NCBI GenBank assembly: GCA_041392805.1
Contig: JAWKLJ010000001.1
Span: forward strand, 1,488,001-1,552,000
Direction: 5' to 3'
DNA from: Saprospiraceae bacterium
GTDB taxonomy: Bacteria; Bacteroidota; Bacteroidia; Chitinophagales; Saprospiraceae
DNA: 64,000 bases
The notes below the pieces were generated by a model. That model was not told the DNA's origin and did not search any database. It saw nothing but the letters and a program-made list of their open reading frames with translations. Shown in pieces: positions 39,901 through 46,900 of the stretch (position 1 is its first letter; each line of letters starts with the position of its first letter). A program made the translations under genes and the position numbers.

Positions 39901-42900
39901 CATTATCGGTCGCTCCGCCAGCCACACCACCGCCATCATTGGTGAAGGTGCTATCGGCCTCGGAGTCAATATCTATCAGTGGATCACCATTCTCATCGTG
40001 TGCAAAGCCAATCTCGGCCCGGTTGATCAGTTGTGTGCCGGAGGGGAGACTGCCTGCTACAATCAATTGTAAATCAATGCTTACGCTTTCACTGGGCTGG
40101 AGACTACCAACTGGGGCAATCGTCGTATCGGCCAGCATCGTCACGGGATCATAGGTCCAGCCACTTAAGCCTGCATCGAAGATCAAACCAACGGGGATGC
40201 TATCCACGATGTTGATCGTATCGGCATCAACCAGTCCTTGGTTGGTCACCGTGATGCGGTAGGTCACCGTGTCACCTGGGAGCACCATGCCATCGGCTGG
40301 GTCGAGCACCTCTTTGATCAAGGCAAGGTCAAATGGACTTACAATGATCAGCGCAGGGTCTTCATCATCCTCGTCTTTGGAGGCTTCGTCTTCGCCGGGG
40401 GCGCCGGAGCCATCGCCATCGTCGGCATTGTCGGTTACGCCACCTGCCACACCGCCGCCGTCATTGGTAAAGGTGCTATCCGCCTCGGAGTCAATATCTA
40501 TCAGTGGATCACCATTCTCATCGTGTGCAAAGCCAATCTCGGCCCGGTTGATCAGTTGCGTGCCGGAGGGGAGACTGCCTGCTACAATTAATTGTAAATC
40601 AATGCTTACGCTTTCACTGGGCTGTAGGCTACCCACTGGGGCAATCGTCGTATCGGCCAGCATCGTCACGGGATCGTAGGTCCAGCCGCTCAAGCCTGCA
40701 TCGAAGATCAAACCAACGGGGATGCTATCCACGATGTTGATCGTGTCGGCATCGACTAGGCCCTGGTTGGTCACCGTGATGCGGTAGGTCACCGTGTCGC
40801 CGGGGAGTACCATGCCGTCAATGGGGTCTAAGACTTCTTTGATCAAGGCTAAGTCGAATGGACTCACAATGATCAGCGCAGGGTCTTCGTCGTCCTCGTC
40901 TTTGGAGGCTTCGTCTTCGCCGGGGGCGCCAGTTCCATTGCCATTATCGGCATTATCGGTCGCTCCGCCAGCCACACCGCCGCCGTCATTGGTAAAGGTG
41001 CTATCCGCCTCGGAGTCAATATCTATCAGTGGATCGCCATTCTCATCGTGTGCAAAACCAATCTCGGCCCGGTTGATCAGTTGTGTGCCGGAGGGGAGAC
41101 TGCCTGCTACGATCAATTGTAAATCAATGCTTACGCTTTCACTGGGCTGTAGGCTACCCACTGGGGCAATCGTCGTATCGGCCAGCATCGTGACGGGGTC
41201 GTAGGTCCAGCCACTCAAGCCTGCGTCGAAGATCAAACCAACAGGGATGCTGTCCACGATGTTGATCGTGTCGGCATCGACTAGCCCTTGGTTGGTCACT
41301 GTGATGCGATAGGTCACCGTGTCGCCGGGGAGCACCATGCCATCAACTGGATCGAGCACCTCTTTGATCAAAGCAAGGTCGAATGGACTCACAATGATCA
41401 GCGCAGGGTCTTCGTCATCCTCATCTTTGGTCACTTCATCCTCGCCTGGGGCACCAGTTCCGTTACCGGAATCGGCATTATCTGTGGTTCCACCTGCCAC
41501 ACCGCCACCATCATTGGTGAAAGTGCTATCGGCCTCGGAGTCAATATCTATCAGTGGATCGCCATTCTCATCGTGCGCAAAGCCAATCTCGGCGCGGTTG
41601 ATCAGTTGCGTACCAGAGGGGAGACTGCCTGCTACAATCAATTGTAAATCAATGCTTACGCTTTCATCAGGCTGTAGACTACCAACTGGGGCAATCGTCG
41701 TATCGGCCAGCATCGTCACGGGATCGTAGGTCCAGCCGCTCAAGCCTGCATCGAAGATCAAACCAACAGGTATGCTGTCCACGATGTTGATCGTGTCGGC
41801 ATCAACTAGTCCCTGGTTGGTCACCGTGATGCGGTAGGTCACCGTGTCACCGGGGAGCACCATGCCATCGGCTGGGTCAAGCACCTCTTTGATCAAGGCA
41901 AGGTCGAATGGACTTACCGTAATCAAGGCAGGGTCTTCGTCATCCTCGTCTTTGGAGGCTTCATCTTCGCCGGGGGCGCCGGAGCCATCACCATCGTCGG
42001 CATTGTCGGTCACCCCACCAGCCACACCACCACCATCATTGGTGAAGGTGCTATCGGCCTCGGAGTCTATATCAATCAGTGGATCGCCATTCTCATCGTG
42101 CGCAAAACCAATCTCGGCGCGGTTGATCAATTGCGTACCGGAGGGGAGACTGCCTGCTACAATCAATTGTAAATCAATGCTTACACTTTCATTAGGCTGT
42201 AGGCTGCCCACTGGGGCAATCGTCGTATCGGCCAGCATCGTGACGGGGTCGTAGGTCCAGCCGCTCAAGCCTGCATCGAAGATCAAACCAACGGGGATGC
42301 TATCCACGATGTTGATCGTGTCGGCATCAACTAGACCCTGGTTGGTCACCGTGATGCGGTAGGTCACCGTGTCGCCGGGGAGCACCATGCCATCGGCTGG
42401 ATCGAGCACCTCTTTGATCAAGGCTAAGTCAAATGGACTTACAATGATCAGCGCAGGGTCTTCGTCGTCCTCATCTTTGGTCACTTCATCCTCACCTGGG
42501 GCACCTGTTCCGTTACCGGAATCGGCATTATCTGTGGTTCCGCCAGCCACACCGCCACCGTCATTGGTGAAGGTGCTATCGGCCTCGGAGTCTATATCTA
42601 TCAGTGGATCGCCATTCTCATCGTGCGCAAAGCCAATCTCGGCCCGGTTGATCAATTGCGTACCGGAGGGGAGACTGCCTGCTACAATCAATTGTAAATC
42701 AATGCTTACACTTTCACTGGGCTGGAGGCTACCCACTGGGGCAATCGTCGTATCGGCCAGCATCGTGACGGGATCGTAGGTCCAGCCGCTCAAGCCTGCA
42801 TCGAAGATCAAACCAACGGGGATGCTATCCACGATGTTGATCGTATCGGCATCGACTAGCCCCTGGTTGGTCACCGTGATGCGATAGGTCACCGTGTCGC

Positions 42901-43600
42901 CTGGGAGTACCATGCCATCGGCTGGGTCAAGCACCTCTTTGATCAAAGCAAGGTCAAATGGACTTACAATGATCAGCGCAGGGTCTTCGTCGTCCTCATC
43001 TTTGGTCACTTCATCCTCACCTGGGGCACCTGTTCCGTTACCGGAATCGGCATTATCTGTGGTTCCGCCAGCCACACCGCCACCGTCATTGGTGAAGGTG
43101 CTATCGGCCTCGGAGTCTATATCAATCAGTGGATCGCCATTCTCATCGTGCGCAAAGCCAATCTCGGCGCGGTTGATCAGTTGGGTACCAGAGCTCAGAC
43201 TGCCTGCTACAATTAATTGTAAATCAATGCTTACGCTTTCATCAGGCTGTAGACTACCAACTGGGGCAATCGTCGTATCGGCCAGCATCGTGACGGGATC
43301 GTAGGTCCAGCCGCTCAAGCCTGCATCGAAGATCAAACCAACGGGGATGCTATCCACGATGTTGATCGTGTCGGCATCGACTAGCCCCTGGTTGGTCACC
43401 GTGATGCGGTAGGTCACCGTGTCGCCGGGGAGCACCATGCCATCGGCTGGGTCAAGCACCTCTTTGATCAAGGCTAAGTCGAATGGACTTACCGTAATCA
43501 AGGCAGGGTCTTCGTCATCCTCATCTTTGGAGGCTTCATCTTCGCCGGGGGCGCCGGAGCCATCACCATCGTCGGCATTGTCGGTCACCCCACCAGCCAC
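24971..43600 (-). CDS. Giant DUF11-repeat surface protein, C-terminal part (T9SS sorting signal, dockerin-like)
   Basis: This is the downstream fragment (6209 residues from an internal Met) of a gene starting at 53762. It begins in the fifth of 22 near-identical 175-residue DUF11 units (LALIKEVLDPADGM, LPGDTVTYRITVTNQG), continues through 8 divergent DUF11 units (such as FDLALAKVLSEGQTASVEPG), then HYR/Ig-like domains rich in cysteine (roughly 30.0-26.2 kb). A dockerin-like segment follows (NGVTTFDIILITKHILGE; ADVNNSRSISTLDIILARR). Next is a cohesin-like beta segment, and finally a T9SS type A sorting domain (FEVYQNMPNPFNRETVIGFY ... TATRKMIIIE). The protein should be exported through the outer membrane. 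As drawn, this fragment has no signal peptide or natural start and cannot be expressed alone, so it should be read as part of the split giant gene. Confidence 0.9.
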   Translation of the reverse strand: MAGGVTDNADDGDGSGAPGEDEASKDEDDEDPALITVSPFDLALIKEVLDPADGMVLPGDTVTYRITVTNQGLVDADTINIVDSIPVGLIFDAGLSGWTYDPVTMLADTTIAPVGSLQPDESVSIDLQLIVAGSLSSGTQLINRAEIGFAHDENGDPLIDIDSEADSTFTNDGGGVAGGTTDNADSGNGTGAPGEDEVTKDEDDEDPALIIVSPFDLALIKEVLDPADGMVLPGDTVTYRITVTNQGLVDADTINIVDSIPVGLIFDAGLSGWTYDPVTMLADTTIAPVGSLQPSESVSIDLQLIVAGSLPSGTQLINRAEIGFAHDENGDPLIDIDSEADSTFTNDGGGVAGGTTDNADSGNGTGAPGEDEVTKDEDDEDPALIIVSPFDLALIKEVLDPADGMVLPGDTVTYRITVTNQGLVDADTINIVDSIPVGLIFDAGLSGWTYDPVTMLADTTIAPVGSLQPNESVSIDLQLIVAGSLPSGTQLINRAEIGFAHDENGDPLIDIDSEADSTFTNDGGGVAGGVTDNADDGDGSGAPGEDEASKDEDDEDPALITVSPFDLALIKEVLDPADGMVLPGDTVTYRITVTNQGLVDADTINIVDSIPVGLIFDAGLSGWTYDPVTMLADTTIAPVGSLQPDESVSIDLQLIVAGSLPSGTQLINRAEIGFAHDENGDPLIDIDSEADSTFTNDGGGVAGGTTDNADSGNGTGAPGEDEVTKDEDDEDPALIIVSPFDLALIKEVLDPVDGMVLPGDTVTYRITVTNQGLVDADTINIVDSIPVGLIFDAGLSGWTYDPVTMLADTTIAPVGSLQPSESVSIDLQLIVAGSLPSGTQLINRAEIGFAHDENGDPLIDIDSEADSTFTNDGGGVAGGATDNADNGNGTGAPGEDEASKDEDDEDPALIIVSPFDLALIKEVLDPIDGMVLPGDTVTYRITVTNQGLVDADTINIVDSIPVGLIFDAGLSGWTYDPVTMLADTTIAPVGSLQPSESVSIDLQLIVAGSLPSGTQLINRAEIGFAHDENGDPLIDIDSEADSTFTNDGGGVAGGVTDNADDGDGSGAPGEDEASKDEDDEDPALIIVSPFDLALIKEVLDPADGMVLPGDTVTYRITVTNQGLVDADTINIVDSIPVGLIFDAGLSGWTYDPVTMLADTTIAPVGSLQPSESVSIDLQLIVAGSLPSGTQLINRAEIGFAHDENGDPLIDIDSEADSTFTNDGGGVAGGATDNADNGNGTGAPGEDEASKDEDDEDPALIIVSPFDLALIKEVLDPADGMVLPGDTVTYRITVTNQGLVDADTINIVDSIPVGLIFDAGLSGWTYDPVTMLADTTIAPVGSLQPDESVSIDLQLIVAGSLPSGTQLINRAEIGFAHDENGDPLIDIDSEADSTFTNDGGGVAGGATDNADNGNGTGAPGEDEASKDEDDEDPALIIVSPFDLALIKEVLDPIDGMVLPGDTVTYRITVTNQGLVDADTINIVDSIPVGLIFDAGLSGWTYDPVTMLADTTIAPVGSLQPNESVSIDLQLIVAGSLPSGTQLINRAEIGFAHDENGDPLIDIDSEADSTFTNDGGGVAGGTTDNADSGNGTGAPGEDEVTKDEDDEDPALITVSPFDLALIKEVLDPADGMVLPGDTVTYRITVTNQGLVDADTINIVDSIPVGLIFDAGLSGWTYDPVTMLADTTIAPVGSLQPNQSVSVDLQLIVAGSLPSGTQLINRAEIGFAHDENGDPLIDIDSEADSTFTNDGGGVAGGTTDNADSGNGTGAPGEDEVTKDEDDEDPALIIVSPFDLALIKEVLDPADGMVLPGDTVTYRITVTNQGLVDADTINIVDSIPVGLIFDAGLSGWTYDPVTMLADTTIAPVGSLQPNESVSIDLQLIVAGSLPSGTQLINRAEIGFAHDENGDELIDIDSEADSTFTNDGGGVAGGTTDNADSGNGTGAPGEDEVTKDEDDEDPALIIVSPFDLALIKEVLDPIDGMVLPGDTVTYRITVTNQGLVDADTINIVDSIPVGLIFDAGLSGWTYDPVTMLADTTIAPVGSLQPSESVSIDLQLIVAGSLPSGTQLINRAEIGFAHDENGDPLIDIDSEADSTFTNDGGGVAGGVTDNADDGDGSGAPGEDEASKDEDDEDPALITVSPFDLALIKEVLDPIDGMVLPGDTVTYRITVTNQGLVDADTINIVDSIPVGLIFDAGLSGWTYDPVTMLADTTIAPVGSLQPDESVSIDLQLIVAGSLPSGTQLINRAEIGFAHDENGDPLIDIDSEADSTFTNDGGGVAGGVTDNADDGDGSGAPGEDEASKDEDDEDPALITVSPFDLALIKEVLDPIDGMVLPGDTVTYRITVTNQGLVDADTINIVDSIPVGLIFDAGLSGWTYDPVTMLADTTIAPVGSLQPSESVSIDLQLIVAGSLPSGTQLINRAEIGFAHDENGDPLIDIDSEADSTFTNDGGGVAGGVTDNADNGNGTGAPGEDEASKDEDDEDPALIIVSPFDLALIKEVLDPADGMVLPGDTVTYRITVTNQGLVDADTINIVDSIPVGLIFDAGLSGWTYDPVTMLADTTIAPAGSLQPSESVSIDLQLIVAGSLPSGTQLINRAEIGFAHDENGDPLIDIDSEADSTFTNDGGGVAGGTTDNADSGNGTGAPGEDEASKDEDDEDPALIIVSPFDLALIKEVLDPADGMVLPGDTVTYRITVTNQGLVDADTINIVDSIPVGLIFDAGLSGWTYDPVTMLADTTIAPAGSLQPSESVSIDLQLIVAGSLSSGTQLINRAEIGFAHDENGDPLIDIDSEADSTFTNDGGGVAGGTTDNADSGNGTGAPGEDEVTKDEDDEDPALITVSPFDLALIKEVLDPADGMVLPGDTVTYRITVTNQGLVDADTINIVDSIPVGLIFDAGLSGWTYDPVTMLADTTIAPAGSLQPSESVSIDLQLIVAGSLPSGTQLINRAEIGFAHDENGDPLIDIDSEADSTFTNDGGGVAGGVTDNADDGDGSGAPGEDEASKDEDDEDPALITVSPFDLALIKEVLDPADGMVLPGDTVTYRITVTNQGLVDADTINIVDSIPVGLIFDAGLSGWTYDPVTMLADTTIAPVGSLQPSESVSIDLQLIVAGSLSSGTQLINRAEIGFAHDENGDPLIDIDSEADSTFTNDGGGVAGGVTDNADDGDGSGAPGEDEASKDEDDEDPALITVSPFDLALIKTVLIPEDAFVDPGDTVTYRITITNQGLVDADTIYIADSIPADLVFDVDLNPDWDLNGAIAETILVPTGSLQPDEQVTVDIKLIVVDPLPANYQIVNRAEIKLAVDENGDELIDIDSSPDDNFSNDAGGNPGGNSDNVTGGDASGAPGDDDPFTDEDDADPAVVTTKTFDLALIKLLADDQPAQVAPGDTIHYTIEIINQGQIAADSILVSDYIPGVMSFINDPVLNPGWVENAGAAQIRLSVTAGTLTAPIEPGDTATVGLYLLLDSPLPANTTITNFAEISEAFNEDGKAQEDVDSAYDTNPGDDTYNDEDNETGGNGNNPGEDDDDHDPAFITTLSYDLALFKELSEGQSAMVEPGDTVSFDIVVINQGQIAADSIEISDYVPAGMTFIDDAILNPGWDEIITDEIRFTFTSTDGTLPPGGLLPGQRDTVTIMLRIDDPLEAGVNLTNLAEIGRALDDTFDPQEDVDSTPDFDDTNDDFLQDNDVDGDGRNGGDEDDSDLATVTIEVFDLALAKVLSEGQTASVEPGDTVSFDIIIFNQGMIAADNIEVSDYVPMGLNFDADLNPDWADNNGLIQTTLTVAAGELPLGGLQPGQKDTVSILLVVSAPYPAGASIINVAEIASATDENGDDQVDVDSTPDEANDDTFLQDNDIDGNGRNGGDEDDHDQEELFIEVFDLALIKELSPGQSASVEPGDTVYFTIEVINQGMIAADNIEVTDYIGDGFIFDQDLNLDWSLNADGEAQTILTIADGDLDAGGLQPSTSTTVEIALIVEAPFMAGSTLSNVAEISGATDEFGDPQEDHDSTPDEDDDDVFNNDNDVSGNGNEGEDEDDHDIATVTVEIFDLALRKTIEDINVAPGDTVTFLIEVFNQGMITADNIELIDYIPEGLLFDEDLNPGWDNNEEGIAQITLTAGDGLPLGGLLPGDTASIAITLLVDVPLPANTTIVNFAEINGATDENGAPQDDVDSTPNDDPDDDNYFTDDDIDADGNNGGDEDDHDGAEIRVLAFDLALRKTLSEGQSATVEAGDTIYYTLEIFNQGMIAADHIEVTDYIPNGLNFDADLNPDWALNDDGEAQTMLSVEGNDLPAGGLLEGGSIRIEIILIVSDPLPTNTIELTNTAEISGATDEDGIVQDDIDSHFDEIDDDLFVGNDDISGDGIGGGDEDDHDPETVTVDVFDLALIKFLSPGQLGIVQPGQNIRFTFQVTNQGSIAADQIVVSDYLPAGLLFNPSLNPNWALNEEGIPQTSISVAENELPVGGLQPGASTLVTIFLTVAPTVEEGSVITNVGEISAATGENGEVHVDVDSNPDTENDDHFVQDDDINGNGNAGGDEDDHDIVVIQVDCYRSAGFPNLVQVCLGCSEAEVSIDLFGSLKGRPDEGGYWRDESDTGLDISDPSFVVITGELAPGSYFFTYVLPGQNGCPDKQATIEVEIVSIENLYCNGATNVSLGESCEARVSPANILQDNIPCYSALEVHIIDQNGQDLGDIVTGEYLGETLFVQLVDPQCDNTCWGTLVVEDKKKPEITCPAPTDQACVAEELQQLSGSLGTTNSLNLSSLSCFSNLALSAGNYFYQTYSFTVSADDIYTFDLKASWSTGLSAIYRSQFYSSVPCDNALNISKTAKLAIGGFVNPSEPVSRLSMPLKAGETYVLVTTSNYPGQTGSYGYDIYSEGNGLVNGLAVSTATLKRDLICDDLSDLLNQASSTAYLGMATAVDNCTETINQITFSDVLLPNADDCGKRTILRTFTAADDFANKDACVQEIGVRKPTLLDVYLPPFTSILSCDEEVATTANGNPAPSVTGAPFIFAAEGVRYLGSQPYCNVGATFSDGAHIEICENSYKFIRTWTILDWCEDEHITHLQIIKVGDFTPPTISCVEEGHNWNGQPNMHVFSTGPFDCTAAFEIPLPVVTDNCSGASILSEIIDGNTGLVLASVPDGASRFVGQIPAGCHLFRYTATDGCGNVTTLECPFMVLDEIEPIAICNDDLRISLNGDGYAEIKAADVDEGSADNCTEVKLEVRRQINRNPDSCVEITPYFTAWGDLVSFACCDAGDTVRIELQVWDDANGNGIAGDTIAVTLCNGQVVQVADNNNRCWLDVEIEDKLAPQCNAPENITISCAELPYDFGENQFDLLEDLFGVPTDVDNCPNSIWEELEPVFNLSDCMSGTIVRTFRAIDAVGNPSAVTCQQLITVTSDNSYAIKFPKDAAEMCGVPHPDTIAYTEGACDLLAISVEDEFFSASDDECYKILRTFSVINWCEYDGESEPIIVGRDEDCDGQPGDEDIWVIVKGNMTYYDRNNNEADNTPTAYTKSSSCDGLTNPAGHWINSTIDEDANYDPITEQADNAQTNDDIRNIDSRGYWQYTQIIKVYDNTPPVIEVEPFEAFDALDNENCTGLVTLHFSVTDACTEEEGLRAVLLDKFIEDLDQDGNITQAEFVQDEEITNLISGTPSRYTYTVSLSEGRHALLIKAGDGCGNATADLVIFEVVDTKAPSPVCINGLAVELVPVENEADADGDGDPDRGAATIWASDFIASPVDDCNGPVTYSMNRSGEEVDPAQSGLIVTCDDPTVVLVEIYSWDARGNGDYCETYIIVEDNNDLCVPDPEGSLAGVIATEDLVPVEDVQVTLSGQTSLDLLTEGDGLYAFEPLQTGYDYTITPTQDLNASNGVTTFDIILITKHILGELRLDSPYKLIAADVNNSRSISTLDIILARRLILAMDDRFQNNTSWRFVERAYVFPDPTNPWVEAFPEIININNLAGGMDDQDFVAVKIGDVNNTASPNYLSVDERSTSGTFLLAADDLSMKAGNVYQVSFTAPALANIQGYQLTLQIDPTIAECKDLGYGLMAESNFGVRYLKEGMLTMSWNTPSGSNLKGDEQLFTLSLYARTDARLSDVLQVSSRYTLAEAYNQDNETMEVALQFSSGVLNTQRFEVYQNMPNPFNRETVIGFYLPEASEATIAIHDVSGKALRLIRGDYAKGYNKIVLKRSDLATYGTLFYTVTAGNHTATRKMIIIE
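38522..40006. repeat. 1.48-kb exact duplication, copy 1 (matches 43771-45254)
   Basis: Reading both stretches base by base, 38522-40006 and 43771-45254 are the same apart from a single missing base at about 43949. This is far longer than the identity shared by other unit pairs, which differ every few dozen bases. The copies are ten repeat units apart. A recent in-array duplication or conversion, or an assembly collapse/expansion, could explain it. Confidence 0.85.
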
Positions 43601-43717
43601 ACCGCCACCGTCATTGGTGAAGGTGCTATCGGCCTCGGAGTCTATATCAATCAGTGGATCGCCATTCTCATCGTGCGCAAAGCCAATCTCGGCCCGGTTG
43701 ATCAGTTGCGTACCAGA

Positions 43718-43950
43718 GGGAGGCTGCCTGCTACAATCAATTGTAAATCAATGCTTACGCTTTCACTGGGCTGTAGGCTACCCACTGGGGCAATCGTCGT
43801 ATCGGCCAGCATCGTGACGGGATCGTAGGTCCAGCCGCTCAAGCCTGCATCGAAGATCAAACCAACGGGGATGCTGTCCACGATGTTGATCGTATCGGCA
43901 TCGACTAGTCCTTGGTTGGTCACCGTGATGCGATAGGTCACCGTGTCGCG
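43718..43950 (-). other. Pair of one-base deletions splitting the giant gene
   Basis: Compared with the other units, the plus strand reads GAGGGAGG at 43716-43723 where others read GAGGGGAGG, and GTCGCGGGG near 43945-43953 where others read GTCGCCGGGG. Each loses one base, so the upstream frame ends at 43938 (reading LPATR instead of LPGDT), a 79-codon piece (43702-43941) is in a second frame, and the rest is in a third. Inserting one base at each site restores one continuous frame. Confidence 0.9.
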
Positions 43951-46900
43951 GGGAGCACCATGCCATCGGCTGGGTCGAGCACCTCTTTGATCAAGGCAAG
44001 GTCAAATGGACTTACCGTAATCAAGGCAGGGTCTTCGTCATCCTCATCTTTGGTCACTTCATCCTCGCCTGGGGCACCTGTTCCGTTACCGGAATCGGCA
44101 TTATCGGTCGTTCCACCAGCCACACCGCCACCGTCATTGGTGAAGGTGCTATCGGCCTCGGAGTCAATATCTATCAGTGGATCACCATTCTCATCGTGCG
44201 CAAAACCAATCTCGGCGCGGTTGATCAATTGCGTACCGGAGGGGAGACTGCCTGCTACTATCAATTGTAAATCAATGCTTACGCTTTCATTGGGCTGTAG
44301 GCTGCCCACTGGAGCAATCGTCGTATCGGCCAGCATCGTGACGGGATCATAGGTCCAGCCGCTCAAGCCTGCATCGAAGATCAAACCAACAGGGATGCTG
44401 TCCACGATGTTGATCGTGTCGGCATCGACTAGCCCTTGGTTGGTCACCGTGATGCGGTAGGTCACCGTGTCGCCGGGGAGCACCATGCCATCAATGGGGT
44501 CTAAGACTTCTTTGATCAAGGCTAAGTCGAATGGACTCACAATGATCAGCGCAGGGTCTTCGTCGTCCTCGTCTTTGGAGGCTTCGTCTTCGCCGGGGGC
44601 GCCAGTTCCATTGCCATTATCGGCATTATCGGTCGCTCCGCCAGCCACACCGCCACCGTCATTGGTGAAGGTGCTATCGGCCTCGGAGTCTATATCAATC
44701 AGTGGGTCGCCATTCTCATCGTGCGCAAAGCCGATCTCGGCGCGGTTGATCAGTTGCGTGCCGGAGGGGAGACTACCGGCTACAATCAATTGTAAATCAA
44801 TGCTTACGCTTTCATCAGGCTGTAGACTACCCACTGGGGCAATCGTCGTATCGGCCAGCATCGTGACCGGATCGTAGGTCCAGCCGCTCAAGCCTGCATC
44901 AAAGATCAAACCAACGGGGATGCTATCCACGATGTTGATCGTGTCGGCATCGACTAGGCCTTGGTTGGTCACCGTGATGCGATAGGTCACCGTGTCGCCT
45001 GGGAGCACCATGCCATCGGCTGGGTCGAGCACCTCTTTGATCAAAGCAAGGTCAAATGGACTTACAATGATTAGTGCAGGGTCTTCGTCATCCTCATCTT
45101 TGGAAGCCTCGTCTTCGCCGGGGGCGCCAGTTCCATTGCCATTATCGGCATTATCGGTCGCTCCGCCAGCCACACCACCGCCATCATTGGTGAAGGTGCT
45201 ATCGGCCTCGGAGTCAATATCTATCAGTGGATCACCATTCTCATCGTGTGCAAAACCAATCTCGGCGCGGTTGATCAATTGCGTACCGGAGGGGAGACTA
45301 CCGGCTACAATCAATTGTAAATCAATGCTTACGCTTTCACTAGGCTGAAGGCTACCCACTGGGGCAATCGTCGTATCAGCCAGCATCGTGACGGGATCAT
45401 AGGTCCAGCCGCTCAAGCCTGCATCGAAGATCAAACCTACTGGGATGCTGTCCACGATGTTGATCGTGTCGGCATCGACTGTACCCTGATTAAATACAGT
45501 AATTCGGAAGGTGACGGTATCACCTGGGAGCACCATGCCATCCATTGGATTGAACACTTCTTTGATCAAAGCAAGGTCAAATTGAGGTGTATATATTCCA
45601 AAATCGACTGTCATGTCTCCATTGGCATCACTGGTAGCCGTTCCATCATCTTGGGCATTACCAGAGCCATTTTCGCCATCGGCATAGGTGGGTTCAGTAC
45701 CAACCATTAAGCTAATGATTCCAGAAGAGATTACCGTTCCTGCTCCTCCTGGTTGATCTCCATCATCATTATTTTCAATCCCTTCCGTTTGATTGGTTGG
45801 AGTACTAGAGGTATTGGTTTCCTCTAATGGAGCGCCAGAGGCAAAATTCGAAGACAATATTTGTACAATGTAATTTCCTTCTTCCAAACCTCCGAAATAG
45901 TAATCACCATCATCATCAGTAATCGTTGTTCCAATGATGACATCAGCATCGAGTCCAGTGCCGCCGAGCATACCATCCGCGCCAAGGTAAGTTAACTGTA
46001 AAGTTACCCCAGGGATTCCCGTTTCTCCATCTCCGGGTTCAAATGCGCCATCGTTATCGACATCTCCAAAGACCGTACTTCCTACGCTAACGCAAGGAAC
46101 AGACAGGATTTCTACGGGGCAACACAACTCAGCTGGACAACCGCTTTCATCCGTTGCTGTATAATAGAAGGATTCTATGTCATCTTCCATCCCGGGGGTA
46201 TTGGCGTCAACTTCAAAAGAGGCCCCCTGCCCCACCAGTGTATTGGCCTCATTAAACCACATCACACTCAGCAAACCTAGGGGTGCTGTCAGGGTAATGG
46301 TGCTCGTCCCGTCATCGCATATTTCATAATTGGTTGCAGGACAACAAGATGCTGCCAAGGTTACCGTGGTCATGTCAGCATCATCAGAACAGCTATTGGT
46401 GGTAAATCGGGCGTCTACATTGTAAGTACCACCATCAGCGATCATATCGAAAGTGATACTGGTTGATCCATTCATCCCTGCCGCTTCCACGCGAACAGGA
46501 TTGTTAGTCAGTACAATTCCGCCTGTAATTAAAACCTCAATGGAATCTCCTGCTGGCACTCCTGTCCAACTAATATCTACCGTTATTTCTGTTTCGCTCC
46601 GGTTCTCAGCCATTATATAATTGCAATCGCCTGATGAAACATCATCTATGGCCACCTCGCCTGTTGACTCAAGAGGTATATTATTTAAGATGACAAATGG
46701 GTCATTAGGCACTAAATCAAAAGAAAGATAAAAGGGATTACCTAGAGGAGAGAAATCATTAACAAATCCCCCAGTTGCGGTTGAACCCAAAGCAAAAGGA
46801 TCTGATTGTCCTGTCGGGTCCAAGGGGCCCACTTGAGCTTGTCTATCCACACCTGATGCCAATGTAAATCCAGCAGGAGGTGTATAAGTCATGGTATATA

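Larger units (their letters stand above)
34031..45580 (-). repeat. Tandem array of 22 near-identical 525-bp (175-aa) DUF11 units
   Basis: Within the giant gene, a 525-bp unit repeats 22 times; unit boundaries, seen as the codons for SPFDLAL, recur every 525 bp from about 34031 to 45580, except one 523-bp unit (about 43482-44005) that carries two one-base deletions. Each unit encodes a DUF11 beta-sandwich followed by an acidic linker (DNADNGNGTGAPGEDEASKD, DEDDEDPAL). Units differ at a few recurrent sites: DP[A/I/V]DGM, LQP[S/D/N]ESV, IAP[V/A]GS, and four linker types, reassorted between units. Such arrays commonly change copy number by recombination, and the acidic linkers may bind Ca2+. Confidence 0.93.

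Noticed and set aside
34002..45348. Regular 130-146-codon plus-strand open frames, one per repeat unit, all starting MSPGSTMPS or similar
   Set aside because: They are antisense shadows of the 525-bp DUF11 units; low-complexity Ser/Pro composition and exact phasing with the repeat show they follow from the sense coding.
34031..45580. CRISPR-like or satellite array
   Set aside because: The period is 525 bp, stays in coding frame and encodes DUF11 domains, with no short repeat/unique spacer structure.
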